Origin: Eudoraea sp.
Lineage (GTDB): Bacteria; Bacteroidota; Bacteroidia; Flavobacteriales; Flavobacteriaceae
Direction: 5' to 3'
Length of the DNA: 12,285 nucleotides
Assembly (NCBI GenBank): GCA_013042125.1
Contig: JABDQS010000054.1
Span: 1-12,285 of the forward strand
Part shown: piece by piece, positions 1 to 6,922 of the stretch
How positions within the stretch are numbered: position 1 is the first letter of the stretch
Layout: every line of letters begins with the position of its first letter
Made by a program: the position numbers and the translations under genes
The notes under the pieces: model-generated
Told to the model about the DNA's origin: nothing
What the model saw: only the letters and a program-made list of their open reading frames with translations
Databases searched by the model: none

Positions 1-684
1 CCAAAGGATTTTGATGGTAACAAGGAAGAGTATCTGGAAATGATGGCAAATGAACTACTGCCAAAGATCAAAAAAGAAAACCTGTCGCCAAGGGTAGATG
101 CCTTTATTGAAGAAGGGGCATTTTCCAGGGCGGACATAACACCATATTTTGAGAAGGCTTCTGCCCTTGGTTTCGATATTACCGTTCATGCAGATCAGTT
201 TAGTGTGGGAGGCAGTGAAGTGGCAGTTCACCACAAAGCCCTCAGTGCAGACCACCTGGAGGCCAGTACTTCAAAAGAAATCAATCTCCTGGCAAAAAGC
301 GATGTGATCGCCGTGGCCCTGCCCGGGGCCTCATTGGGCCTGGGTTGTAATTTTACGCCTGCAAGGGCCTTATTAGATGCCGGCGCAGCGGTTGCCATTG
401 CAAGCGACCATAATCCGGGATCGGCTCCTATGGGACAATTGCTGACGCAGGCGGCCATTCTCGGAGCATTCGAAAAGTTAACTACTGCTGAAGTACTAGC
501 AGGAATTACATACAGAGCGGCCACTGCTTTGGGGCTGAAAGACCGGGGGGTACTCACCCAGGGAATGTTGGCAGACCTTGCTTTATTTAAAACTCGTGAT
601 CACCGGGAGATCTTATATCATCAGGGTAATTTGCAACCTTCCTCGGTGATAAAGAAGGGAGCCCTTGTTTATTCAAATTTGTAG
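1..684 (+). CDS. hutI: Imidazolonepropionase, C-terminal part (5' end outside window)
   Basis: This enzyme hydrolyses 4-imidazolone-5-propionate to N-formimino-L-glutamate, the third step of histidine degradation in the cytoplasm. The reading frame is already open at base 1, so the Met codon at 40 is internal. About 227 residues remain of a family normally near 410. Visible amidohydrolase features are the strand end VHADQ (His at 187-189, a metal or substrate ligand), SADHLE (His at 253-255) and SDHNPGS (Asp at 406-408, metal ligand/catalytic base), followed by the usual GQLLTQAA and the terminal TQGMLADLALF of the small composite domain. The stop at 682-684 lies 11 bp before hutU, which indicates one operon. 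The family call is secure because of the SDHNPGS signature and the hut neighbours. The N-terminal metal-binding HxH motif is outside the window and cannot be checked. Confidence 0.95.
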   Translation, partial: PKDFDGNKEEYLEMMANELLPKIKKENLSPRVDAFIEEGAFSRADITPYFEKASALGFDITVHADQFSVGGSEVAVHHKALSADHLEASTSKEINLLAKSDVIAVALPGASLGLGCNFTPARALLDAGAAVAIASDHNPGSAPMGQLLTQAAILGAFEKLTTAEVLAGITYRAATALGLKDRGVLTQGMLADLALFKTRDHREILYHQGNLQPSSVIKKGALVYSNL

Positions 685-695
685 AATTTTACTGA

Positions 696-2717
696 ATGAA
701 AAATTCAACGACTACCGACTTTAATTCGCAGATCCTTCAGGGTATTCCAGCGGAACTACCTCCAAAACCAACGCTGCGAAGTAGTCAAAGTCATGCTCCA
801 AACCGAAAACAGATCCTTTCCAAAGAAGAGAAACTTCTTGCCATAGAAAATTCCTTGCGATATTTTCCCTCAAAATGGCATCGGGAACTAGCTCCGGAGT
901 TTGCAGATGAACTTGAAACATATGGCCGTATCTATATGTACAGGTTTAAACCCGCATACCCAATGTATGCCAGGCCAATTTCGGAATACCCTGCTAATTC
1001 CATGGAAGCAGCAGCCATTATGCTGATGATACAAAATAACCTGGATCCGGCTGTTGCCCAGCACCCGGATGAGCTGATCACGTATGGAGGTAATGGCGGC
1101 GTATTTCAGAATTGGGCTCAGTATGTACTCACCATGCAATACCTGGCTACCATGACCGAGGAACAAACCCTTCACATGTATTCCGGTCATCCCATGGGTC
1201 TCTTTCCCTCTTCAAGATCGGCGCCCAGGGTAGTGATTACCAATGGGATGATGATCCCGAATTATTCGAAGCCAGATGACTGGGAGCGATACAATGCCCT
1301 TGGGGTTACCCAATACGGACAAATGACTGCCGGCTCCTATATGTACATTGGTCCGCAAGGGATAGTTCATGGAACCACCATCACGGTTATGAATGCATTT
1401 AGAAAGGTCCTGAAAAAAGGAGAATCTTCTGAAGGTAAATTATTCCTGACCTCAGGATTAGGCGGCATGAGTGGTGCACAGCCAAAAGCCGGAAACATTG
1501 CAAGATGTGTAACGGTTTGCGCTGAAGTGAATGCGGATGCTGCACAAAAAAGACACGAGCAAGGCTGGGTAGATGAGCTACATTACTCCCTTGACGCACT
1601 TGTAAAAAGAACCAAAGAAGCCATGGAAAAAAGTGAGACGGTATCACTCGCTTATGTTGGGAATGTGGTAGATGTCTGGGAACGGTTTTATGAGGCAGAT
1701 ATTTTTATCAGCCTTGGATCGGATCAAACCTCCCTTCATAATCCATGGGCCGGAGGATATTACCCTGCCACACTATCCTTTGAAGAATCGAATGCCATGA
1801 TGGTAGACGATCCCAGACAATTTAAAGAAAAGGTACAGGAATCTCTTCGCAAACAAACAGACCTTATAAACAAGCATTCAGAAAGAGGCACCTACTTTTT
1901 TGATTACGGTAACGCCTTTCTCCTGGAAGCGTCCAAGGCTGGGGCCGAGGTTATGGCAGAAAATCGGATAGATTTTAGATATCCATCCTATGTGCAGGAC
2001 ATTTTAGGTCCCCTGTGTTTTGACTATGGTTTTGGGCCGTTTAGATGGGTGTGTACCTCGGGCGATCCTGAAGATCTTAGAAGAACAGATACCATCGCGT
2101 TAAGCGTACTGGAAAAGATAAAAAATAAGGCTCCAAAAGAAATTCAGCAGCAAATGCAGGATAATATCCGCTGGATAGAAGAAGCCGAAAAGAACAAACT
2201 TGTAGTAGGTTCCCAGGCCCGTATTTTATATGCCGATGCTGAAGGGAGAACAGCTATTGCACTGGCTTTTAATGAAGCCATCCATAAAGGTGAACTTAAT
2301 GCGCCGGTTGTTTTAGGAAGGGACCATCACGATGTGAGTGGTACGGATTCTCCCTTTCGGGAGACCAGTAATATTTACGACGGGAGCAAGTTTACAGCAG
2401 ATATGGCCATACATAACGTTATTGGGGATAGTTTTAGGGGTGCCTCCTGGGTGTCTATCCATAATGGAGGAGGTGTTGGTTGGGGCGAAGTGATCAATGG
2501 TGGATTTGGAATGGTGCTCGATGGTACAAAGGCAGCTTCAACCAGGATAAAAAGTATGTTGTTCTATGATGTGAACAACGGCATTGCCCGCCGAAGTTGG
2601 GCAAGAAACGAAGAAGCCCTCTTTGCTATAAAAAGAGAAATGGAACGAACCGATACCTTGAAAGTAACCTTACCCTCTTTGGTAGAAAAAACTGTACTGA
2701 AAGGGCTTTTTAAATAA
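696..2717 (+). CDS. hutU: Urocanate hydratase (urocanase), long form
   Basis: Urocanase adds water to urocanate to give 4-imidazolone-5-propionate, using tightly bound NAD+ as electrophile. The protein has 673 residues. Classical bacterial urocanases are near 555, while the animal enzyme is near 676, so this is the long form. Its N-terminal extension includes NSLRYFP and YGRIYMYRFKPAYPMYARP (about residues 53-93), which closely resembles the animal protein. Core motifs seen are YGGNGGVFQNWAQY (130-143), the NAD-binding LTSGLGGMSGAQ (251-262), Cys441 in GPLCFDYGFGPFRW, which by position should match the essential active-site Cys of the Pseudomonas enzyme, SGDPEDL (455-461) and HNGGGVGWG (589-597). 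The ATG at 696 follows the hutI stop by 11 bp. No clear Shine-Dalgarno sequence is present, which is usual in Bacteroidota. It is operonic with hutI and hutG. Confidence 0.97.
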   Translation: MKNSTTTDFNSQILQGIPAELPPKPTLRSSQSHAPNRKQILSKEEKLLAIENSLRYFPSKWHRELAPEFADELETYGRIYMYRFKPAYPMYARPISEYPANSMEAAAIMLMIQNNLDPAVAQHPDELITYGGNGGVFQNWAQYVLTMQYLATMTEEQTLHMYSGHPMGLFPSSRSAPRVVITNGMMIPNYSKPDDWERYNALGVTQYGQMTAGSYMYIGPQGIVHGTTITVMNAFRKVLKKGESSEGKLFLTSGLGGMSGAQPKAGNIARCVTVCAEVNADAAQKRHEQGWVDELHYSLDALVKRTKEAMEKSETVSLAYVGNVVDVWERFYEADIFISLGSDQTSLHNPWAGGYYPATLSFEESNAMMVDDPRQFKEKVQESLRKQTDLINKHSERGTYFFDYGNAFLLEASKAGAEVMAENRIDFRYPSYVQDILGPLCFDYGFGPFRWVCTSGDPEDLRRTDTIALSVLEKIKNKAPKEIQQQMQDNIRWIEEAEKNKLVVGSQARILYADAEGRTAIALAFNEAIHKGELNAPVVLGRDHHDVSGTDSPFRETSNIYDGSKFTADMAIHNVIGDSFRGASWVSIHNGGGVGWGEVINGGFGMVLDGTKAASTRIKSMLFYDVNNGIARRSWARNEEALFAIKREMERTDTLKVTLPSLVEKTVLKGLFK

Positions 2718-2740
2718 AAGATAAACCTTAGCTATAGCAT

Positions 2741-3712
2741 ATGAAAGCTCATTACTCAAAACCGCTGCCCAATAATTGGACAGGCAGAGCTACTAATACG
2801 CAAGAATATCTTCATGAAAAAATAATATTACACAATGCCATGGACGAATTGTCCGGTGCAGTAAATGAAAAGTCATTTGCGCTCCTGGGATATGCCTGTG
2901 ATGAAGGAGTAAAAAGAAATTTAGGTCGGCCCGGTGCGGCCAAAGGTCCGGATGCTATCCGAGCCCAATTGGGCAGACTGTCCAATCATCTGCCGGATAG
3001 GGTTTCATTTTATGACCTAGGTAATTTTGATTGTTTGGATGGGGATATGGAAGCTACGCAGCAAGCCCTGCAGAAACAGGTTCAAATTATTTTAAACAAC
3101 AAGACATTTCCTCTGCTGCTCGGGGGGGGTCATGATATAGCTTATGGGCATTATTGCGGATTAAGAGACTATTTGGGTAAAAACCAAACCTTAGGCATCA
3201 TAAACTTTGATGCTCATTTTGATCTTAGAAAGAATGAAGCAGAAAATAATTCGGGCACCCCATTCTATCAAATTGCTCAAGCATGTGTGCAACAGAATTC
3301 CCCATTTCATTACCTATGTCTTGGGATCAGAAAGGAGGCCAATTCCAGAGAATTATTTAGAACTGCAGAAAAACTTGGTGTTCGCTATGTATCCAGTGCT
3401 GAATTTACAATGAAGCATGTTGCACAAGTGAAAAAAGTGATCGAAACCTTTCTCGCCAAGGTAGATGCAGTATACCTTACTATTGATATGGATGGGTTCT
3501 CCTCGGCGTATGCGCCTGGCGTAAGCGCTGCCTCCCCATTAGGGTTTTCACCAGATATCTTGTTCGAGAGTTTGGGAATTATAATCCGATCCAAAAAACT
3601 GATAAGCGCTGACGTGGCAGAGATGAATCCTTCCCATGACAGGGATGACCAAACAGCAAAATTAGCAGCCTCAATGCTGCATTATATCATGCATGAAATT
3701 ACCTTACTCTAA
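2741..3712 (+). CDS. hutG: Formimidoylglutamase (arginase/ureohydrolase family)
   Basis: This enzyme hydrolyses N-formimino-L-glutamate to glutamate and formamide, closing the histidine route that begins in the two upstream genes. At 323 residues it has the usual length. All ureohydrolase manganese motifs are visible: GGGHD (His131), NFDAHFDLR (Asp157, His159, Asp161) and TIDMDGFSSAYAPGVSAASP (Asp249, Asp251), plus the C-terminal ADVAEMNPSHDRDDQTAKLAA-type segment (290-310). The DGFSSAYAPGVSA form fits HutG better than arginase or agmatinase, and the hut context supports this. The start at 2741 is 23 bp after hutU. An eight-G run at 3122-3129 encodes the GGG before His131 and could be slippage-prone. 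The last 9 bp overlap the end of hmgA on the other strand, so no room exists for a private terminator. Confidence 0.94.
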   Translation: MKAHYSKPLPNNWTGRATNTQEYLHEKIILHNAMDELSGAVNEKSFALLGYACDEGVKRNLGRPGAAKGPDAIRAQLGRLSNHLPDRVSFYDLGNFDCLDGDMEATQQALQKQVQIILNNKTFPLLLGGGHDIAYGHYCGLRDYLGKNQTLGIINFDAHFDLRKNEAENNSGTPFYQIAQACVQQNSPFHYLCLGIRKEANSRELFRTAEKLGVRYVSSAEFTMKHVAQVKKVIETFLAKVDAVYLTIDMDGFSSAYAPGVSAASPLGFSPDILFESLGIIIRSKKLISADVAEMNPSHDRDDQTAKLAASMLHYIMHEITLL

Positions 3713-4861
3713 CCAGGATTTAAAATATTTCCCATCGTCTAAATTAAGGGCGGTTTGTGTAAGCTGTAATGGTCTGAAAGTATCTATCATTACGGCCAGT
3801 TCCTCTGTGCCTTTCTTACCGATACTCGCTTCATAAGTACCGGGATGAGGCCCATGTGGAATACCCGCAGGGTGCAGGGAAATATAACCTTTATCGATCC
3901 CTTTACGGCTCATGAAATCGCCATCAACATAGTATAGCACCTCATCCGAATCAATATTGGAATGATTGTAAGGGGCAGGAATTGCCTGTGGGTGATAATC
4001 ATACAACCTGGGGCAGAAAGAACAAACCACAAAGGCAGAAGTCTCAAAGGTCTGGTGAACCGGTGGCGGTTGATGTACCCTTCCGGTAATAGGCTCAAAA
4101 TCGTGAATGGAGAAGGCATATGGATAATTATATCCATCCCAGCCTACCACATCGAAAGGATGTGTGGCATACACCAGGTGGTGTAAATGACCTTGTTTTT
4201 TTACTTTGATCAAAAACTCCCCCTTTTCATCATGAGTTTGCAGATTTGAGGGTAATCTGAAATCGCGTTCGCAAAAAGGAGAATGCTCCAGATGTTGGCC
4301 AAACCAGTTCCGGTATCGTTTTGGCGTGTAAATTGGGTGATATGATTCTGTAATAAGTATCCGGTTATCTTCACTGTCAAAATGGATCTGATAGATCATT
4401 CCTCGTGGTATCATTATGTAATCTCCATAGGCAAAGGCAATCTCTCCCAAGAATGTTTTTAAGGTTCCGGAGCCTTTATGAATGAATAACAGTTCGTCCG
4501 CATCTGCATTTTTGTAGAAATAGTCGGTCATGGACTTTCTGGGTGCAGCGAGCGCCACATGCACGTCCGAATTAAACAGTATGACATTTCTACTGATCAG
4601 AAAGTCGTCTTCAGTAGGAAGTTCTAATCCTTTTAGTAAACGCGACTTCACGTGATACTCCACCGCAGCCTTTGGTGCGATGTCTTGTGTTTTAATGATA
4701 TTTTTTACCTGGGTGGGCCGATGCACGTGATACATTAATGAAGACATTCCATCAAAACCTATGGTCCCAAATAATTGCTCGTAGTACAAAGTACCATCGG
4801 GCTTCTTAAAAGTTGTATGTCTTTTATGTGGAATGGTACCTAAAGTGTGATATCGTGGCAT
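3704..4861 (-). CDS. hmgA: Homogentisate 1,2-dioxygenase, short bacterial form
   Basis: This non-haem Fe(II) dioxygenase opens the ring of homogentisate to maleylacetoacetate in tyrosine and phenylalanine catabolism. The 385 residues are shorter than the 445 of the human enzyme. The N-terminus GTIGFDGMSSLMYHVHRPT (32-50) and the PPPVHQTFETSAF block (265-277) are family signatures. Aligned by eye with human HGD, the iron ligands H335, E341 and H371 correspond to His300 (PYNHSN), Glu307 and His336 (SLHPAGIPHGPH). One extra residue lies between His300 and the Glu, so Asp306 cannot be fully excluded as the ligand. ATG at 4861 is the natural start, with the MPRYHTLG N-terminus reading directly into conserved sequence. 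It is transcribed towards hutG and overlaps it by 9 bp. The upstream gap contains a candidate terminator-ended leader or small RNA. Confidence 0.93.
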   Translation of the reverse strand: MPRYHTLGTIPHKRHTTFKKPDGTLYYEQLFGTIGFDGMSSLMYHVHRPTQVKNIIKTQDIAPKAAVEYHVKSRLLKGLELPTEDDFLISRNVILFNSDVHVALAAPRKSMTDYFYKNADADELLFIHKGSGTLKTFLGEIAFAYGDYIMIPRGMIYQIHFDSEDNRILITESYHPIYTPKRYRNWFGQHLEHSPFCERDFRLPSNLQTHDEKGEFLIKVKKQGHLHHLVYATHPFDVVGWDGYNYPYAFSIHDFEPITGRVHQPPPVHQTFETSAFVVCSFCPRLYDYHPQAIPAPYNHSNIDSDEVLYYVDGDFMSRKGIDKGYISLHPAGIPHGPHPGTYEASIGKKGTEELAVMIDTFRPLQLTQTALNLDDGKYFKSWLE

Positions 4862-4927
4862 GAAAAACTGGATTAATATTCTAGCCTAAAATTACGACAA
4901 ATTGAAGGTTCTTTAAAATTTCTACCT

Positions 4928-4980
4928 GAAAGATATTTCGGAATGGAAAGGCATTTCACTATTGAAAAAAAAGAGTGAAA
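4928..4980 (-). promoter_or_regulatory. Possible hmgA promoter with a 7-bp dyad
   Basis: On the minus strand TATCTTTC (4928-4935) matches the Bacteroidota -7 box TAnnTTTG at seven of eight positions, about 66 bp before the hmgA start codon. Just upstream lies an inverted repeat, TTTCACT at 4954-4960 and AGTGAAA at 4974-4980, with 13 bp between. Its centre falls near -44 if the box is used. No good -33 TTG is visible. The dyad may be an operator, but this rests on pattern only. Confidence 0.3.
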
Positions 4981-4986
4981 AGGTAT

Positions 4987-5021
4987 AAAAAGAAAAAAGC
5001 CTCCCAACTTGGAAAGCCTTT
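4987..5021 (-). terminator. Rho-independent terminator on the minus strand
   Basis: Read on the minus strand, AAAGGCTTTCC (5021-5011) and GGGAGGCTTTT (5005-4995) form an 11-bp stem with loop AAGTT and are followed by a T-rich tail down to 4987. Three of the pairs are G-U. On the plus strand those become C-A mismatches, so the hairpin is strong only for minus-strand RNA. No minus-strand protein gene lies upstream, so it must end a non-coding RNA or act inside an hmgA leader. Confidence 0.6.
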
Positions 5022-5085
5022 CATTGGCTGAAACTAATATATTAGTTTTCAACACCTGGCTTCAATTAAATGAAGCCCAACACAA
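4987..5085 (-). ncRNA. Candidate small RNA or attenuating leader upstream of hmgA
   Basis: A stretch of about 99 nt on the minus strand has the layout of an independent short transcript. A TATCTTTG box at 5091-5098 is a perfect TAnnTTTG and places the start near 5085. Three hairpins follow: GGCTTCA/TGAAGCC with a six-base loop (5077-5058); a longer stem built on the perfect 18-bp palindrome AAACTAATATATTAGTTT (5048-5031) and extended with bulges towards GGTG/CAGCC; and the terminator hairpin ending at 4987. No convincing -33 element is seen. The alternative to a small RNA is a 5' leader in which the terminator controls read-through into hmgA, which starts 126 bp further on. It does not match any RNA family I can recognise. 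Start and function are inferred. Confidence 0.42.
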
Positions 5086-5098
5086 CAAGGCAAAGATA

Positions 5099-5422
5099 AC
5101 AAAGGTTTTGGATTTCCTGTTGAATCCGTTGCATATTTCGCCCTTTCTGTCCTTCTAAATGTCAAAACCTACACAAGAAATATCTAAATATCATGATTCC
5201 AAAGCGAAATATCCTAATAAAACATCGACGAACTGCACAGTTGTACGATTAGTCAAACTTGTAAGAAACAGATGACAAACTCAAAAGTCGGACGTGGTGT
5301 ACAATGGTCAAAAATTGGTCGAATTTCCTGTGCCGTTGGTCGGGAACGCATAGTAATACCGTCTTATCCCTGTTATTTTATGAAAGATCTTGTTCCCGCA
5401 TCAGATCGAAAATTAACCTACT
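5099..5422. other. Intergenic region with inverted repeats and phased TGGT(C) repeats
   Basis: No gene is seen here. Two inverted repeats cross each other: AGGTTTTG (5103-5110) with CAAAACCT (5163-5170), and ATATTTCGC (5133-5141) with GCGAAATAT (5204-5212). A small dyad AACTG-CA-CAGTT sits at 5231-5242. TGGT occurs at 5295, 5305, 5316 and 5337, the last three as TGGTC, spaced 10, 11 and 21 bp. CGGGAAC (5341-5347) and GTTCCCG (5392-5398) form another inverted repeat just before the lipoprotein gene. No clear -33/-7 promoter for that gene could be assigned; TATTTTAT at 5374-5381 is a weak candidate. Confidence 0.5.
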
Positions 5423-6622
5423 ATGAAATCTAAATTTCTAATGCTATTGGTACCTGTCTTCTCCCTACTTTCTTGTATGGAAGATGTAACAACAATCTAT
5501 GACCACCCTATTCCTGTGATAAAGGTTGTGGATATTCCTGCTGTGGATATAAATACAGCTGCTCAATCATCGTCACCAGAACAGGTTTATGCATGGATGG
5601 CGCATATGCAAGCGGATAATGGTTTAGTTGAAAGTGCAGAAAACACAAATTTTGTATCCTTATATGATAATGCACTGGCCGCTCTTGCCTTTCTTGCCGA
5701 AGGGGATATAGCCCGTGCAGAAATGATCCTAGATTATTTTGATCAACAATTGGAAACAGAATTTTATGGAAACAACGGTGGATTTTTTCAATACCGCGAA
5801 ATATCCGGTGAAAACGGATCCCGTATATGGATGGGTGACAATGCCTGGTTGTTGCTAGCCGTTAATAATTACCATGAAAGGACAAAGTCTTATAAATATG
5901 AACATTTAGCTTTTGAACTGGAGAATTACCTGCGTTCATTACAAGAACAGGATGGTGGCCTAAAAGGAGGGATCAATGAGGATGGAACCCTAATTCCCAA
6001 AGTAACAGAAGGAATAATTACTGCTTATAATGCAGTTCCCGGTTTTGATGATTTTCATATGGGTATTCTACAATTCCTGGAAGAACAGCGCTGGGATGTT
6101 AATGAAGAAGTACTGATCACTCAAACTCAAAATCCGGCATATAACTATGCATTGGATCTTTACTCTCTGGGATATATGATCCTTGAAGATTTCCCGGAAG
6201 AGATCCTTACAAAGGCCAATCGCTTTTTAAATTCTCAAACATCAACCACTCATGGAAAAGTAATTAGCGGTTATTGTTTCGATGATGATAAGGACGTTGT
6301 TTGGTTAGAAGGTACTGCTCAGATGGCTATGGCTTTCAAGGCTGCGGCACAATCAAGTAATGCCGAAAATATCGTTCTGAATATAGAAGAGACCTTTATA
6401 AATAGTGCTACCAATGAAGGTGGCATAGGAATTCCATACACAACTAATCACGGAACAAATTTTGGCGCCTCTTTTTTATGGGATCACACGGACATTACCC
6501 CTACTATCTCATCTAGTGCCTGGTATCTTTTTGTAAAGAGATCCTTTAATCCTTTTCAACTTCAAAAAAATAAGGGGATCCCTGCTGAGGACAAGTTTTG
6601 GATGAATTCCGGCGTAAACTAA
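5423..6622 (+). CDS. Lipoprotein with an (alpha/alpha)6-toroid domain, probably carbohydrate-related
   Basis: The N-terminus MKSKFLMLLVPVFSLLSC is a type II signal peptide with the lipidated Cys at residue 18; MED after it gives acidic residues at +3/+4, compatible with but not proof of surface export. From about residue 55 the protein shows six repeating inner helices: LYDNALAALAFL (80-91), MGDNAWLLLAVNNY (137-150), VTEGIITAYNAV (194-205), YALDLYSLGYMIL (242-254), WLEGTAQMAMAF (294-305) and SSSAWYLFVKRSF (363-375). Between them are loops of the NGGFFQY and DGGLKGG type. This is the pattern of an (alpha/alpha)6 barrel as in many glycoside hydrolases, lyases and epimerases. Asp82, Asp139, Glu196 and Glu296 lie at comparable positions of the repeats and are candidates for catalysis. 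I do not recognise the exact family, and no SusC/SusD genes stand next to it. It has no close operon partner. Confidence 0.75.
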   Translation: MKSKFLMLLVPVFSLLSCMEDVTTIYDHPIPVIKVVDIPAVDINTAAQSSSPEQVYAWMAHMQADNGLVESAENTNFVSLYDNALAALAFLAEGDIARAEMILDYFDQQLETEFYGNNGGFFQYREISGENGSRIWMGDNAWLLLAVNNYHERTKSYKYEHLAFELENYLRSLQEQDGGLKGGINEDGTLIPKVTEGIITAYNAVPGFDDFHMGILQFLEEQRWDVNEEVLITQTQNPAYNYALDLYSLGYMILEDFPEEILTKANRFLNSQTSTTHGKVISGYCFDDDKDVVWLEGTAQMAMAFKAAAQSSNAENIVLNIEETFINSATNEGGIGIPYTTNHGTNFGASFLWDHTDITPTISSSAWYLFVKRSFNPFQLQKNKGIPAEDKFWMNSGVN

Positions 6623-6702
6623 TGGCCGGCAGTAGTAAGATTTTGCCACTTTCTTAACATATTGTATTCCCCATAAGTCTTATTTTTATCAAAAAAAGAG
6701 AT

Positions 6703-6921
6703 ATGAAAACTTCTGCTATGTTCTGGGTGGGCGTCACAACGCTTGTTTTACTTACCGTGACTATAATGGCGGCTATGAACTTTCCTTTTAACTGGGTATT
6801 CTATGTAACTGTCTTAGGACAGATAATGATCGTTTATATGGTCTATAAGGTATTGACAGATAACTATACCACAGATAAGACCTTCAAAGACTTCTACGAA
6901 GATTTACCAATTAGGGAATAG
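6703..6921 (+). CDS. Small two-helix membrane protein of unknown function
   Basis: The 72-residue product has two hydrophobic segments, about residues 7-25 and 28-48, joined by a very short turn (NFPFNW), then a polar, acidic tail ending in KDFYEDLPIRE. This suggests a hairpin membrane anchor with a cytoplasmic or periplasmic tail. I do not recognise the family. A box TATTTTTA at 6681-6688 fits a -7 element, with TTG at 6662-6664 at a rather short spacing of 16 bp. The stop codon is one base away from the stop codon of the opposing uspA. Its position beside uspA, the Fnr-like gene and the cco genes may mean a link to respiration, but the FNR-like dyad seen at those genes is absent here. Confidence 0.72.
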   Translation: MKTSAMFWVGVTTLVLLTVTIMAAMNFPFNWVFYVTVLGQIMIVYMVYKVLTDNYTTDKTFKDFYEDLPIRE

Positions 6922-6922
6922 T

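Noticed and set aside
3910..4186. Open frames within hmgA on both strands
   Set aside because: They overlap conserved, metal-ligand-bearing parts of homogentisate dioxygenase and have no recognisable features.
4873..5055. Open frame on the minus strand before hmgA as a leader peptide or small gene
   Set aside because: It needs a GTG start, passes through the hairpins and terminator, and shows no protein-like pattern. The RNA structure explains the sequence better.
5387..5408. GATCT/AGATC hairpin near the lipoprotein start as a riboswitch
   Set aside because: A 5-bp stem with a 12-base loop is too weak, and no known aptamer pattern is present.
6623..6702. Terminator after the lipoprotein gene
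   Set aside because: Only a weak GGCA/TGCC pairing with a 12-base loop and no T-run is seen.
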